Notes: generated by a model not told the origin, from the letters alone. DNA of 64,000 nt from Chryseobacterium gregarium DSM 19109 (GCF_000430845.1 NZ_AUMU01000006.1:277576-341575), one strand, 5' to 3'. Numbered from the stretch's first letter, positions 16,974-26,319 are shown. Translations and numbers: made by a program.

Positions 16974-19568
16974 CTACATTGGTCCGCCCTGCTGGTCATC
17001 ACCCGCTGCATTGGAGTTGATATCTTTTTTCCTTTTAGGCTGGTCTACCTTCTCACCCTGTTTAAATCTGTAGGTTAAAGAGACAGAGAACTGCCTTGGC
17101 TGCCATTGCATATAAGATTCTCTTATACCTGTTGCCAGATAATTCGTGCTTCTCATAGAACGGGTATTGAAAATATCCTGCATATTAAAAGAAATTGTTC
17201 CGTCTCCTTTCCAAATTGTTTTAGATGCTCCAAGATTTAAAGCATACATTGCTTTTCTATCCTGGCTTGCCGTATTCTGAGGACCTCTGTAAAATCCTTG
17301 TAACTGAAAACTGAATGTTTTATCCACTTTAAAGGTAGCGTTCAGCCTTGCTCTGGTAGAAAAACCGTCTCCTGCATAGGATTGGATTCTGTTAACATTT
17401 TTTCCTTTGATATCAATAGTATTATAAGAATATTCTCCCGTCGTTTTATAGCCGAATACACTAAAGCTTCCCATTAATTTTAACCATGGAAATACATCTG
17501 CTGTTCCGTTAAAGTCTAAACCGTACTGATCATTCGTTCCTAAATTCAGTGGAGTTGTAAAATAAATATTGGTTCGTTCATCTTCCTGGTAGGCTACTGT
17601 CTTTGTATCCTCTGTAGTTCTTCTGTAAAAAAGAGTGGGATTTAGGGTGAATTTCTTTTTAGAAATACTGTATCCGAATTCAAATGAATCTACATAAGAT
17701 GGATTTAAATCAACATTTCCCAAGAACAGGTTTTGATTATCAGTAATAGAAAAATAAGGAATTAAAAACCATGAGCGGGGTCTGTCAATTCTTCTTGAAT
17801 AATTCAATAAAAACTGGTTATCTTTTCCTAAGTCATAACTTAAAAATACGCTTGGAAATAAATTATTATAGTTTTTATTATTATTAACTGTACCCTTTTC
17901 CCCACCTTCAAGGTTTCTGTAGTCTACTTTCACATTAGAAAGTTCATCGCGAAGTCCTAACTGATAGCCGAAATTTCCTACTTTACTGCGAAACTGTACA
18001 TAGAATGCATTGAACAATTCATCGTAATTTGTAACATTGGTAAATTTGTTCAGAACAGAAAATGGTACATTTAAACCGTCTGCTTCATTTGCGGTATTAT
18101 CATAAAAATTATTATTACTGTCAATCCTATACCCTGCTTCAAACTTGGAACTCTCACCAATAGGAAGTTCGTAATCTAATTTTCCTATTAAGGTTTTTGT
18201 TCGTGAGTATTGGGAATTGTTGCTTAAAGTATAATTCATACCAGGAACAATACCAATTACATTCCCGGAATTATTTAAAACAGTTGAAAAATCGGACTCT
18301 TCATAAATGTCTGTTGTATTGTCACTTTTGTTGCTCTGAGCACTTAGTGAAGCAGATAGAATCTGTCCTTTATCATCAAATTTATGATCCCATCCTAAAT
18401 CTCCCTGAAAAGCAAGGTTGGTATTGTTTCCGTTATTTGTTCTTAATGTATAAGGATTCGGTAAAGGAATATAATTATAAAGATAATTATAATTAATCCT
18501 GCCATCTGTTTCGTTATCAAAGGTTCTTATAGTACCGGATAAATTGACAGAGTTTTTATCATCAATATCATATACAAAACCAGCTGTGGCATTATAGTTT
18601 TTAGAATAATTTTTATTTTTGGTCTCCTGATCTGACCTTAATAATTGAAACTGTTCATTTTTGTCATAATTCAGGTTGCTGTTTCTATTGGTTCCGGTAG
18701 ATTCATTATAGCCACCGCCACCATTTACAAACCATGTCCATTTATTTTTTCTCCAGCTGAGATTAGCATTTAGCAATGTTCTTGGCTGATACCCTAACGT
18801 TCCTACTACACTTCCATTGAATCCTACTTTTTTACTTTTCTTTAAAATAATATTTAAGATGCCCGAAGTTCCGCTCGCTTCAAATTTTGAGGAAGGATTT
18901 GTAATTACCTCAATTCTTTCAATCTGATCGGCAGGAATACTCTGAAGTGCATTACTCCCTTCAGAAATACCCAACAGAGCAGAAGGTTTTCCGTTTATGA
19001 GAAACTTTACATTAGAACTTCCCCGCATTGAGACCGTACCATCCGTATCAACTTCTACAGAAGGCACATTCTGAAGTACATCCTGCAGGTTCCCTCCTTT
19101 ACTTACGATATCCTGAGAAGGATCATAGGTTCTTTTATCCAGCTCTACTTTGTAAGGTTTGGTAGAAGGAGCTGTAATCACGATACCCTGGATGTCTCCT
19201 GTTTTAAGATTTGTGGCGCTGCCTTCAGGATCTATGGATAAAGCCCCGATATTTCCTGCGGCTGTAATCTGTTTGTTAACCACACTTTTTTTATAATCGA
19301 TAGCTTCTACCGTGATATCATAGGCTCCGGGTGCAAGGTCAAGCGTATACTGGCCTTTTTCATCCGTAAGCGTAGCATCGCTGAATAATTTGTTGGCTTT
19401 ATTACTGAATGTAACAGAAGCATAAGGAACGGGCTGGTTGCTCTTATTGACAACCGACCCGGAAATACCGACCTTCTCCTGCGCAAAGGCAAATGCCGCT
19501 GCCGAAAGTACAAAAGTAAGCCCTAAGGTTTTTTTTGTAAAAATGTTAATGATTTCCGTCTGATTCAT
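16974..19568 (-). CDS. TonB-dependent receptor-like outer membrane beta-barrel protein
   Basis: 864 residues. A signal peptide (to about FAQ-30) is followed by a carboxypeptidase-regulatory-like domain (about 33-110, GSVVNKSNQPVPYASV). A plug-like domain follows (LQDVLQNVPSVEV, then the RIEVITNPSSKFEASG stretch), and then a long barrel rich in alternating aromatic strands, ending near SVSLTYRFKQ. This is the outer-membrane beta-barrel family 3 of Bacteroidota, related to SusC-type receptors but shorter. No SusD partner is adjacent, so the ligand cannot be guessed. The C-terminal 25 residues are charged and extend beyond the last barrel strand, which is slightly unusual. Confidence 0.88.
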   Translation of the reverse strand: MNQTEIINIFTKKTLGLTFVLSAAAFAFAQEKVGISGSVVNKSNQPVPYASVTFSNKANKLFSDATLTDEKGQYTLDLAPGAYDITVEAIDYKKSVVNKQITAAGNIGALSIDPEGSATNLKTGDIQGIVITAPSTKPYKVELDKRTYDPSQDIVSKGGNLQDVLQNVPSVEVDTDGTVSMRGSSNVKFLINGKPSALLGISEGSNALQSIPADQIERIEVITNPSSKFEASGTSGILNIILKKSKKVGFNGSVVGTLGYQPRTLLNANLSWRKNKWTWFVNGGGGYNESTGTNRNSNLNYDKNEQFQLLRSDQETKNKNYSKNYNATAGFVYDIDDKNSVNLSGTIRTFDNETDGRINYNYLYNYIPLPNPYTLRTNNGNNTNLAFQGDLGWDHKFDDKGQILSASLSAQSNKSDNTTDIYEESDFSTVLNNSGNVIGIVPGMNYTLSNNSQYSRTKTLIGKLDYELPIGESSKFEAGYRIDSNNNFYDNTANEADGLNVPFSVLNKFTNVTNYDELFNAFYVQFRSKVGNFGYQLGLRDELSNVKVDYRNLEGGEKGTVNNNKNYNNLFPSVFLSYDLGKDNQFLLNYSRRIDRPRSWFLIPYFSITDNQNLFLGNVDLNPSYVDSFEFGYSISKKKFTLNPTLFYRRTTEDTKTVAYQEDERTNIYFTTPLNLGTNDQYGLDFNGTADVFPWLKLMGSFSVFGYKTTGEYSYNTIDIKGKNVNRIQSYAGDGFSTRARLNATFKVDKTFSFQLQGFYRGPQNTASQDRKAMYALNLGASKTIWKGDGTISFNMQDIFNTRSMRSTNYLATGIRESYMQWQPRQFSVSLTYRFKQGEKVDQPKRKKDINSNAAGDDQQGGPM

Positions 19569-19735
19569 AAGGTATTGTTTGTGTAAAATCGTGAAAAATT
19601 CTACTTAATATTATGAAATTGCTAACCTGCGTATTCCCGAATATGAAGTAATAATTTATTATTTATAATGCATAAGTCGCTTTAAAAAGCGAAATGTTAA
19701 TTATTGAATTGTTAAAATAAAGTTAAATATATTTC

Positions 19736-20761
19736 TTATTTTATATTTTTAGAATCCAGCCAGTCCTGGTAAGCTTTTGCATTAATGGCATGCTGTTCGG
19801 CACTGGCTGTGAATTTGTGGTATCCGAACCTTGCAGGATCCGCACACATGAATATGTAATCATTGTTCTCTGCATTTAAAACCGCATCAACGGAAGTCTT
19901 ATCTACAATACAGATTGGTCCTGGCGGAATGCCTTTATTAGCATAGGTATTATAAGGTGACGGAGTTGAAAGATGTTTATAAAAAACCCGTTTGATCGGC
20001 TCCTTAAAGTTGGTCTGTTTATTAATAGCGTAGATGACGGTAGGATCAGACTGCAGCTTTATTCCTTTTCTGTACCGGTTGAGATACAGGCCGGCAATCG
20101 TTTTCATTTCATCCTTTTTTCCTCCGGATTCTTTATAAACGATAGAAGCGAGTGCATACACCTGATCTCTTGTCAGACCTGCCTGTTCTTCCTTCGCTTT
20201 TCTTGCGGCATTCCAGAATTCGTTGTATTGGTCATTAAACCTGTTGAAAAAGTCTTTGGGCGTGACGGTCCAGAAAAAATTATAGGTATCAATAAAGAAA
20301 TATTTTTTGAGATCTTCTGCATTGTTATACCCTTTTTCGGATGCAATGGTATTGAGGCCATTCACAAATTGCAGAGAGTCGAGCTCTGTTTTTTTGGTTA
20401 CTTTACCCAGCATCTGGTACACATCTCCGAAATCTCCTATCCTGAAACTGTTTTGCGCCTGGTTACCGGCTTTGATCATGTTTACCAGTTTTGCATTCCC
20501 AAGACCCTTCTGGAAATGGTAACGGCCTGGCTTGAAATTTTTCCCAAGATCCTTGTCTTTTGCAACCGCCTCGAAAGATTCTTTATTATCAACATATTTT
20601 GCCGCTGAATCCATGATCTGCCTGAAACCGGCATTATGCGAAATCAGGACATAACCGTCCTTTTGAATGTTGTTTCCGTAGTATTTGGTGTATAATCTCA
20701 AACCGAAAAATCCGCCTGTTATAAGAACAAGAAGGATGATAATGAGAACAGCTTTTTTCAT
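19736..20761 (-). CDS. mltG: endolytic murein transglycosylase MltG
   Basis: 341 residues: a single N-terminal transmembrane helix (4-21), a LysM-like middle and the YceG domain. The catalytic Glu211 lies in IVYKESGGKKDE, followed by the conserved LYLNRYRKGIKLQSDPTVIYA signature and the STPSPYNTY segment. The enzyme cuts nascent glycan strands at the inner membrane and helps set glycan length during cell-wall growth. It begins 22 nt after dapF, which makes the cross-linking amino acid of the wall, so the pair forms a coherent peptidoglycan unit. Confidence 0.95.
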   Translation of the reverse strand: MKKAVLIIILLVLITGGFFGLRLYTKYYGNNIQKDGYVLISHNAGFRQIMDSAAKYVDNKESFEAVAKDKDLGKNFKPGRYHFQKGLGNAKLVNMIKAGNQAQNSFRIGDFGDVYQMLGKVTKKTELDSLQFVNGLNTIASEKGYNNAEDLKKYFFIDTYNFFWTVTPKDFFNRFNDQYNEFWNAARKAKEEQAGLTRDQVYALASIVYKESGGKKDEMKTIAGLYLNRYRKGIKLQSDPTVIYAINKQTNFKEPIKRVFYKHLSTPSPYNTYANKGIPPGPICIVDKTSVDAVLNAENNDYIFMCADPARFGYHKFTASAEQHAINAKAYQDWLDSKNIK

Positions 20762-20783
20762 GTACTATGATTAAAGTTACTGA

Positions 20784-21566
20784 TTAAATAAGGTTGATTT
20801 TTCCTTTAAAAACCTGCTTTGCAGGGCCTTCCAGCCATATATTGGTGAAGGAATCCCCGTTTTTTTCAGCATAGACTTTAAGATCGCCTCCTAAAGTCTT
20901 TACTTTTACTGAAGTTAGATGGCTCTTTTGCAGAAAAGTTAAAGCCGAAGCGGTAACGCCCGTTCCGCAACTATAGGTTTCATCTTCAACGCCACGCTCA
21001 TAGGTCCTTACGAATATTTCATTGTCTGCTGTTTTTTCTACAAAGTTGACGTTAATGCCATTTTCCTTATGATTTTCAGAATTCCTGATGCCGTTTCCTT
21101 CTGCAAAAACATTGTAGTTAACCAAATCTTCGACATATTTTACATAATGGGGTGAACCCGTATTCATTACAGCATCTCCGCCTTCCTGAGAAATAGTGTT
21201 GACATCAATCATTTTTAACTTCACAATCCCATTATGGATTTCTGCCTCATGTTCGCCGTCAATAGCGATAAAGCGGCATCTGTTTTCAAAAATATCAAGA
21301 AAGAAAGCAAAGGCTGCCAGGCATCTTCCGCCGTTTCCGCACATGGTGCTTTCGCCGCCGTCAGAATTATAATATACCATTTTAAAATCATACCCTTCAT
21401 CATTTTCCAGCAGAATAAGGCCGTCTGCGCCGATTCCGAATCTCCTGTCACACAGTTTTTCAATGATTTCCTTATTTTTCGGAAACTGAAGGTCACGGTT
21501 GTCTATCATAACAAAATCGTTTCCCGTTCCCTGGTATTTATAAAATTCTATATTTTCTGATATCAT
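20784..21566 (-). CDS. dapF: diaminopimelate epimerase
   Basis: 260 residues. It converts LL- to meso-diaminopimelate, the precursor of lysine and the cross-linking residue of peptidoglycan. Both catalytic cysteines are visible: Cys76 in MCGNGGRC and Cys200 in SCGTGVTA. The N-terminal YKYQGTGNDFVMIDNR is the typical opening. It is upstream of mltG in the same unit. A minus-strand box (CAAAATTA on the plus strand, 21590-21597) lies 23 nt upstream. Confidence 0.97.
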   Translation of the reverse strand: MISENIEFYKYQGTGNDFVMIDNRDLQFPKNKEIIEKLCDRRFGIGADGLILLENDEGYDFKMVYYNSDGGESTMCGNGGRCLAAFAFFLDIFENRCRFIAIDGEHEAEIHNGIVKLKMIDVNTISQEGGDAVMNTGSPHYVKYVEDLVNYNVFAEGNGIRNSENHKENGINVNFVEKTADNEIFVRTYERGVEDETYSCGTGVTASALTFLQKSHLTSVKVKTLGGDLKVYAEKNGDSFTNIWLEGPAKQVFKGKINLI

Positions 21567-21589
21567 GTTTTGTCTTAAAATTAAACAGG

Positions 21590-21597
21590 CAAAATTA
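21590..21597 (-). promoter_or_regulatory. -7 promoter element of dapF
   Basis: The minus strand reads TAATTTTG, an exact TANNTTTG match 23 nt before the dapF ATG. Confidence 0.45.
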
Positions 21598-21603
21598 CTA
21601 TAA

Positions 21604-21645
21604 TTAAAACAAAAAACGAACAGGGTTAGCTGTCCGTTCGCTTAT
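21604..21645 (-). terminator. possible intrinsic terminator after the GFR-repeat lipoprotein
   Basis: On the minus strand a CGAAC...GTTCG hairpin with an internal bulge is followed by a T-run. The stem is short, so this is uncertain. Confidence 0.4.
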
Positions 21646-21656
21646 TTATAATCGTT

Positions 21657-22325
21657 TTATCTAAATCCTCCTCCGTTGGTATTACGGTTGGAATTCTGCT
21701 GAGATGAGGAATTTGAATTCTGCTGGGTGCTTGTCCCTGAACTGTTCCTGAATCCGCCGTTGTTTGAGTTCGTATTGGAGTTCGTAGAGGAATTATTTCT
21801 GACTCCGCTGTTTGAATTCGTATTGGTGGATGAATTATTCCTGAACCCGCCACTGTTATTCTGTGGCCTCGGCGTATTCTGCTGCTGGTTTCTGAAACCA
21901 TTGTTCTGTCTTCTGCTGCTGTTCTGCCTGTTATTCTGTCTGAACCCGCTGTTGGAATTGCCGTTAATCGTAGGCCCGTCATTCACGCCGCCTCTGAACC
22001 CGTTGTTCGGTCTTTGTGAACTGGTCGTGGCCGTTCCCTGGCTTGACGATCTTCGGTCTACATACACCTTTTTCCTCGAATTGTTGTAATTCTGGTAATA
22101 ATACGGGCTGCCGTTATCATAATAATAATTGACATCATTTCTGTAATAATATCCGTCATTTCCCCAATATCCGCCGTTTCCGTAATATCCCTGAGGGGCA
22201 TAATAATTTCCGTTATCATAATATGGATCTCCGTATCCGCTGACGGCGGGATCCGAATACACTGCACAAGAAGTTAAACTTGTTATGGTGATTACGCTAA
22301 ATGCTATTTTTAATAAATTCTTCAT
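21657..22325 (-). CDS. GFR-repeat, Asn/Ser/Gln-rich lipoprotein
   Basis: 222 residues. The signal sequence ends in a lipobox TSC. Residues 25-85 are Tyr/Gly/Asn-rich (GYYGNGGYWGNDGYYYRND). From about 105 to the end the protein is almost only N, S, Q, T, G and R, punctuated by six GFR triplets and one GVR, the last GFR being the C-terminus. This looks intrinsically disordered and adhesive or phase-separating rather than enzymatic. Its start codon lies within the 3' end of pnuC (29-nt overlap), so it is translationally linked to the transporter. Function is unknown. Confidence 0.75.
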   Translation of the reverse strand: MKNLLKIAFSVITITSLTSCAVYSDPAVSGYGDPYYDNGNYYAPQGYYGNGGYWGNDGYYYRNDVNYYYDNGSPYYYQNYNNSRKKVYVDRRSSSQGTATTSSQRPNNGFRGGVNDGPTINGNSNSGFRQNNRQNSSRRQNNGFRNQQQNTPRPQNNSGGFRNNSSTNTNSNSGVRNNSSTNSNTNSNNGGFRNSSGTSTQQNSNSSSQQNSNRNTNGGGFR

Positions 22326-22995
22326 GACTTAATACATTTTTTCTTAAACTTTTTTTCCAGCTGACATATCCGAGGATAGCCATTACAGTAAATACCAAAT
22401 ATTGAACCGAAGTGATTCCTAAGCCTTTATAAATCATCATCGGGATACAGATAAAATCCCCGATGATCCAGAAGATCCAGTTTTCAATACGGCGTTTCGC
22501 CATAAACCACATGCCTACCAGAAATACAGAAGTGGTCACAACGTCCAGCCAGTTGCCCCAGTCCAGATGATAGAGGCCTAAATCTGCACCCGTCATTGAA
22601 AATCCGTTGTCAATATAAGGTTTGTAATAATACACTCCTGTTACTAAGATTAAACTTAAGGCAAAAAGTAAAATCCCGTACAGCCATTCTTTTTTGGAAG
22701 CCCATGAAACTTCCACATGAATATTGTCTTTTGAACTCCTGGCCCACAGCAGCCATCCGTAGATACTCATCACCGTATAATAAACATTGATCATACAGTC
22801 TCCCAGCAATCCGAAGTTGAAGAGAATATAAACATATAATATAGTAGAGACGATTCCGGTAGGATAAACCCAGATGTTTTTTTTAATTGAAAAATAGACG
22901 CTCAGAATTCCGAAGACGGCAGCAAGTGCTTCTGAAAATATCTGTAACAGAGTATAGCTTTCATAGGGCTTTATGAAAAGATCATATAAATTCAT
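22297..22995 (-). CDS. pnuC: nicotinamide riboside transporter PnuC family protein
   Basis: About 232 residues with seven hydrophobic helices. It shows the family's pattern IKKNIWVYPTGIVSTILYVY, then INVYYTVMSIYGWLLW, a WLDVVTTSVFLVGMW segment and WIFWIIGDFICIPMMIYKG. PnuC proteins facilitate uptake of nicotinamide riboside; some Bacteroidota homologues carry thiamine or riboflavin instead, so the substrate is provisional. The start at 22993-22995 is chosen because a -7 box (TATTTTTG on the minus strand) ends 5 nt upstream. That places the earlier TTG (23013) outside the transcript. It overlaps the downstream lipoprotein gene. Confidence 0.88.
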   Translation of the reverse strand: MNLYDLFIKPYESYTLLQIFSEALAAVFGILSVYFSIKKNIWVYPTGIVSTILYVYILFNFGLLGDCMINVYYTVMSIYGWLLWARSSKDNIHVEVSWASKKEWLYGILLFALSLILVTGVYYYKPYIDNGFSMTGADLGLYHLDWGNWLDVVTTSVFLVGMWFMAKRRIENWIFWIIGDFICIPMMIYKGLGITSVQYLVFTVMAILGYVSWKKSLRKNVLSHEEFIKNSI

Positions 22996-23000
22996 GTGAT

Positions 23001-23008
23001 CAAAAATA
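23001..23008 (-). promoter_or_regulatory. -7 promoter element of pnuC
   Basis: The minus strand reads TATTTTTG, an exact TANNTTTG match 5 nt before the ATG. This suggests a near-leaderless mRNA. Confidence 0.5.
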
Positions 23009-23159
23009 AACAAAAAATCACTTCCCTGAAAATAGTTTAAATAATATGAAAATCAGAATTTTAAATTTATTTTTAATAAATATTGTTTTAAGTTTATTAA
23101 TAAACGTTAAAGTTTCTAATTTTTTTATATTTTCGTAAATCTTTAATAAATAATAAAAT

Positions 23160-24680
23160 ATGTCAAAAATCTGGACGAAAAAGCCGATGAGTGCTTTTGA
23201 GAATGATGTTAAAAGTAGTCAGCTTAAAAGAGTGCTTGGTAAATGGAGTCTTACAGCGATCGGTATCGGAGCGATCATCGGAGGAGGAATCTTCGTACTG
23301 ACGGGTACCGGTGCCTATTACCATGCGGGTCCTGCTTTAGCAATATCTTTCATTATTGCAGGGATTGCGTGTGTTTTTGCAGCTTTGTGTTATTCCGAAT
23401 TTGCTTCCATATTACCGGTAGAAGGTTCTGCGTATGCCTATGCCTATGGAACGGTAGGGGAGATTTTCGCGTGGATTATCGGTTGGGGGCTTATCCTCGA
23501 ATATGCGATGGGATCCATGACGGTGGCGGTTTCATGGTCCGGGTATTTCAATAAACTTCTTAAAATGTTCGGCCTTCATCTGCCGGATTATCTAACTTCA
23601 GACCCGGCAAGTTATGCGGGAGAAGGTTTTTCCATGAACCTGCCTGCTTTTCTTATTGTTTTATTTGTCATCTCCATCCTGATCAAAGGAACGAAGGAGG
23701 CCGCTAAAGCCAACAATCTTATCGTGATTATGAAAGTTTCAGCAGTACTGTTTGTGATTATTGCCGGGGTGTTTTTCATAGATACGGCCAACTGGCATCC
23801 TTTTATTCCTGCACAGCAAATGGTAATGGAAGGCGAAAATATGAAAGAAGCGTACGGTTTCCAGGGCGTTGTTTCCGGAGCCGCAGCTATATTCTTTGCG
23901 TATGTGGGCTTTGATGCGGTTTCTACACAGGCCGGGGAAGCAATTAATCCGAAGAAGGATGTTCCGTTTGCGATCATTGTTTCGCTTCTGGTATGTACGT
24001 TTCTCTATATTTTGGTATCATTGGTCCTTACCGGGATGATGAACTACCAGAATTTTGATCCTCATGGTAAATATCCTGATGCCATTAAAGCGCCTGTAGC
24101 GTATGCATTTGAAATCGCAGGTCAGGGCTGGGCCGGTTATATCATCACCATTGCGGCAACCGTAGGCTTGATCTCTGTATTAATGGTAATGATCATGGGA
24201 CAGTCAAGGATTTTCCTGGGAATGTCTAAAGACGGACTGATTCCTAAAATGTTCAGTGATGTTCACCCGGTAAGAAAAACGCCGGCAAAAAGTTTAATGC
24301 TTTTAGGGCTTGTTATTGCAACGGTAGCCTCATTAACACCCATCAGTAAACTGGCAGATATGACAAGCTTCGGGACATTATTTGCCTTCACGATGGTTTG
24401 TGTAGCCGTTTGGATCCTGAGAAAAAAGGAACCGCAATTGCCGAGGACTTTTAAGGTGCCTGCATTGCCGGTTATTGCTACATTGGGAATCTGCATCAAC
24501 CTTTACTTGATCTGGAACCTGAGCCACGAAGCAAAATACCTTTCTATGGCCTGGCTTGCCTTGGGTGTAATCATCTACTTCACGTACAGTCTCCGACACA
24601 GTAAACTTCATAAAGTGGGCTATGGGGAAACGTTCAAAGCAGAACAGGAGCCTTTGGAAAAACCTGATATCGATCTATAA
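23160..24680 (+). CDS. APC-family amino acid permease (cationic amino acid transporter type)
   Basis: 506 residues with about twelve hydrophobic helices, so an inner-membrane secondary transporter. The first helix carries AIGIGAIIGGGIFVLTG, the substrate-binding GxG signature of the APC superfamily. Later landmarks are FFAYVGFDAVSTQAGEAINPKKD and the MGQSRIFLGMSKDGLIP loop. These are typical of YfnA/CAT-like permeases that take up amino acids, often basic ones. It is transcribed alone, divergent from pnuC, and ends at a strong terminator. The exact amino acid is not deducible. Confidence 0.93.
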   Translation: MSKIWTKKPMSAFENDVKSSQLKRVLGKWSLTAIGIGAIIGGGIFVLTGTGAYYHAGPALAISFIIAGIACVFAALCYSEFASILPVEGSAYAYAYGTVGEIFAWIIGWGLILEYAMGSMTVAVSWSGYFNKLLKMFGLHLPDYLTSDPASYAGEGFSMNLPAFLIVLFVISILIKGTKEAAKANNLIVIMKVSAVLFVIIAGVFFIDTANWHPFIPAQQMVMEGENMKEAYGFQGVVSGAAAIFFAYVGFDAVSTQAGEAINPKKDVPFAIIVSLLVCTFLYILVSLVLTGMMNYQNFDPHGKYPDAIKAPVAYAFEIAGQGWAGYIITIAATVGLISVLMVMIMGQSRIFLGMSKDGLIPKMFSDVHPVRKTPAKSLMLLGLVIATVASLTPISKLADMTSFGTLFAFTMVCVAVWILRKKEPQLPRTFKVPALPVIATLGICINLYLIWNLSHEAKYLSMAWLALGVIIYFTYSLRHSKLHKVGYGETFKAEQEPLEKPDIDL

Positions 24681-24698
24681 AAAAAAATATTTCAATTA

Positions 24699-24728
24699 AA
24701 AACCACAGCATGCTGTGGTTTTTTTATT
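24699..24728 (+). terminator. intrinsic terminator after the permease
   Basis: A perfect AACCACAGCA/TGCTGTGGTT palindrome (24701-24720) is followed by seven or more T residues. The next gene's -7 box (24725-24732) begins inside the T-run. Confidence 0.9.
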
Positions 24729-24732
24729 TTTG
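24725..24732 (+). promoter_or_regulatory. -7 promoter element overlapping a terminator T-run
   Basis: TATTTTTG is an exact TANNTTTG match. It overlaps the T-tract of the preceding terminator and ends 7 nt before the ATG at 24740. Confidence 0.5.
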
Positions 24733-24739
24733 CAAGACT

Positions 24740-25756
24740 ATGAAAAAAATATTTCCGGTTATATTTTCGCTTTTAGGCATTATGGCATTTTCCCAGAAGG
24801 TAGAAAGCTTTGAAAAGATATTCAATGATAAAATCAGCATCAGGGCAATAGAATTGCATGACGGTAAAATCTGGTACACCGGCACGGATTCAAAATTCGG
24901 GTTTGTTGACCTGAAAAAACCGGAAAACCGGAAACAGGTGCAATTATCCGAAAAGAAACTGCAGTTCAGGACCTTAGCTCAGGATAAAAATTTCTTTTAT
25001 GCCATTAATATTGAGAGTCCTGCTGAATTTTTTAAAATCAGTAAAAAAGATCTGACTGCTGAAATTGTATTTTCAGATACGGTTAAAACGGCTTTTTATG
25101 ATGCACTGCATTTTGTAAATGCTCAATATGCGTTTGCCTTCAGTGATGCCGGGACCGATAATAAACTGAAGCTGGCCAAATTTAAAAAGGGAAAATGGGG
25201 AATACATAAGAATAATATAACTTTAAACAAAGGGGAGGCGGCATTTGCAGCCAGTAATACCAATATCGCTTCTACAAAGAATTACCTCTGGATTGCTACC
25301 GGCGGAAAGGCTTCCAGAATTCTGCGGTTAAACCTTAAGAAAGGTGATTTTGAAGTTTTCAATACCCCATTTGTTCAGGGTGAATCTTCACAGGGCATTT
25401 ATTCCATTGACTTTTCAGATAACCGTTTCGGGATTGCGGTAGGCGGTGACTATACCAAACAGGAGGCCAACATCAATAATATTGCCACTACAAACGATGC
25501 AGGGGAAACCTGGCTGGTACAGGCTTCAGGACAAAACGCCGGTTATACTACCTGTGTGAAAATTAAACCCGGCTCCAAAGGGAAGGAAATTATTTCCGTG
25601 GGAGATCAGCACATCAGTTATTCTTCTGATTCCGGGAAAACATGGAAGAAAATTTCTGATGAAAAAGGATTTTTTGTCTGTGGATGGATTGACGGAAACA
25701 CAGTTGTTTTTGCAGGAAAAGATAAGATTTCTGTGATGAAGCTAAGTGATAAATAA
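24740..25756 (+). CDS. exported BNR/Ycf48-like beta-propeller protein
   Basis: 338 residues with a signal peptide (MKKIFPVIFSLLGIMAFSQ). The mature part is built of repeated strands including the Asp-box type motifs TTNDAGETWLVQ and SYSSDSGKTWKKI, as in BNR or Ycf48-like propellers. Such proteins bind glycans or partner proteins; this one lacks obvious sialidase catalytic residues. There is no T9SS sorting tail, so it is probably periplasmic. I start it at 24740 because the upstream in-frame start lies before the -7 box. A short broken gene follows 9 nt downstream. Confidence 0.75.
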   Translation: MKKIFPVIFSLLGIMAFSQKVESFEKIFNDKISIRAIELHDGKIWYTGTDSKFGFVDLKKPENRKQVQLSEKKLQFRTLAQDKNFFYAINIESPAEFFKISKKDLTAEIVFSDTVKTAFYDALHFVNAQYAFAFSDAGTDNKLKLAKFKKGKWGIHKNNITLNKGEAAFAASNTNIASTKNYLWIATGGKASRILRLNLKKGDFEVFNTPFVQGESSQGIYSIDFSDNRFGIAVGGDYTKQEANINNIATTNDAGETWLVQASGQNAGYTTCVKIKPGSKGKEIISVGDQHISYSSDSGKTWKKISDEKGFFVCGWIDGNTVVFAGKDKISVMKLSDK

Positions 25757-25765
25757 GGAAACAGC

Positions 25766-26129
25766 ATGTGGGATGATGTAAAATGGCTTATGGAAACGCT
25801 CGTTGTGGATTCCGGATCTTGATATGCAGATGATGTCTTATTATATTTATGAAGAGATGCTGAAATCTCAGTATCATTTTGCCTTAAAGAAAACTTTTTT
25901 AGCGGCAACGGATTTTTTTGTGAAAGGGTATGTTTTCGGAGATCTTTGGATCGGCTGGCACAAATTTCTTCAGGCAGAGCAGGAATCAGGAATAATGGTA
26001 TGGCTTCTTGAAAATGTTAAAATACATCTTCAGAATAAAGGCCCGGAAATTTCTGCAGAAGAGATTGAAACTATTCCTACAGATGATTCCCATTTCAAAA
26101 TGTTTCTGGACAGCTCTTTTCCTGTTTAA
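25766..26129 (+). pseudogene. frameshifted hypothetical gene
   Basis: An ATG at 25766 follows a good AAGGAAA ribosome site and opens MWDDVKWLMETL, but that frame ends after 18 codons. The neighbouring frame then gives a longer coherent product, WIPDLDMQMMSYY onward to residue FPV at 26129, with no good start of its own (TTG at 25803 or ATG at 25824). The simplest reading is one gene of about 120 residues broken by a one-base change between about 25790 and 25805, or a sequencing error. I do not recognise the family. The alternative is a genuine 101-residue protein starting at 25824. Confidence 0.5.
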
Positions 26130-26297
26130 AAACTGATTATAATTGCAGAAGCACTCATACAGATGCTTAACGGAAGCTGGGATCAGAATAGGAATAACAC
26201 AAACTTATTGACCGTTTGAATTTATAGGGCTTTTTTCAAAGCATTTTTAAATCTGAGACATAGAAAAAACCGTTTTCTTTTATTGGCTTTTTCATCC

Positions 26298-26305
26298 TAC
26301 CTTTG
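26298..26305 (+). promoter_or_regulatory. -7 promoter element of the acetylesterase gene
   Basis: TACCTTTG is an exact TANNTTTG match 14 nt upstream of the ATG. Confidence 0.45.
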
Positions 26306-26319
26306 ATTAAATTTCACCG

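Noticed and set aside
21626..21982. 118-codon minus-strand frame inside the GFR-repeat gene
   Set aside because: It is the shadow of a low-complexity coding repeat; the real gene has a lipoprotein signal and proper start.
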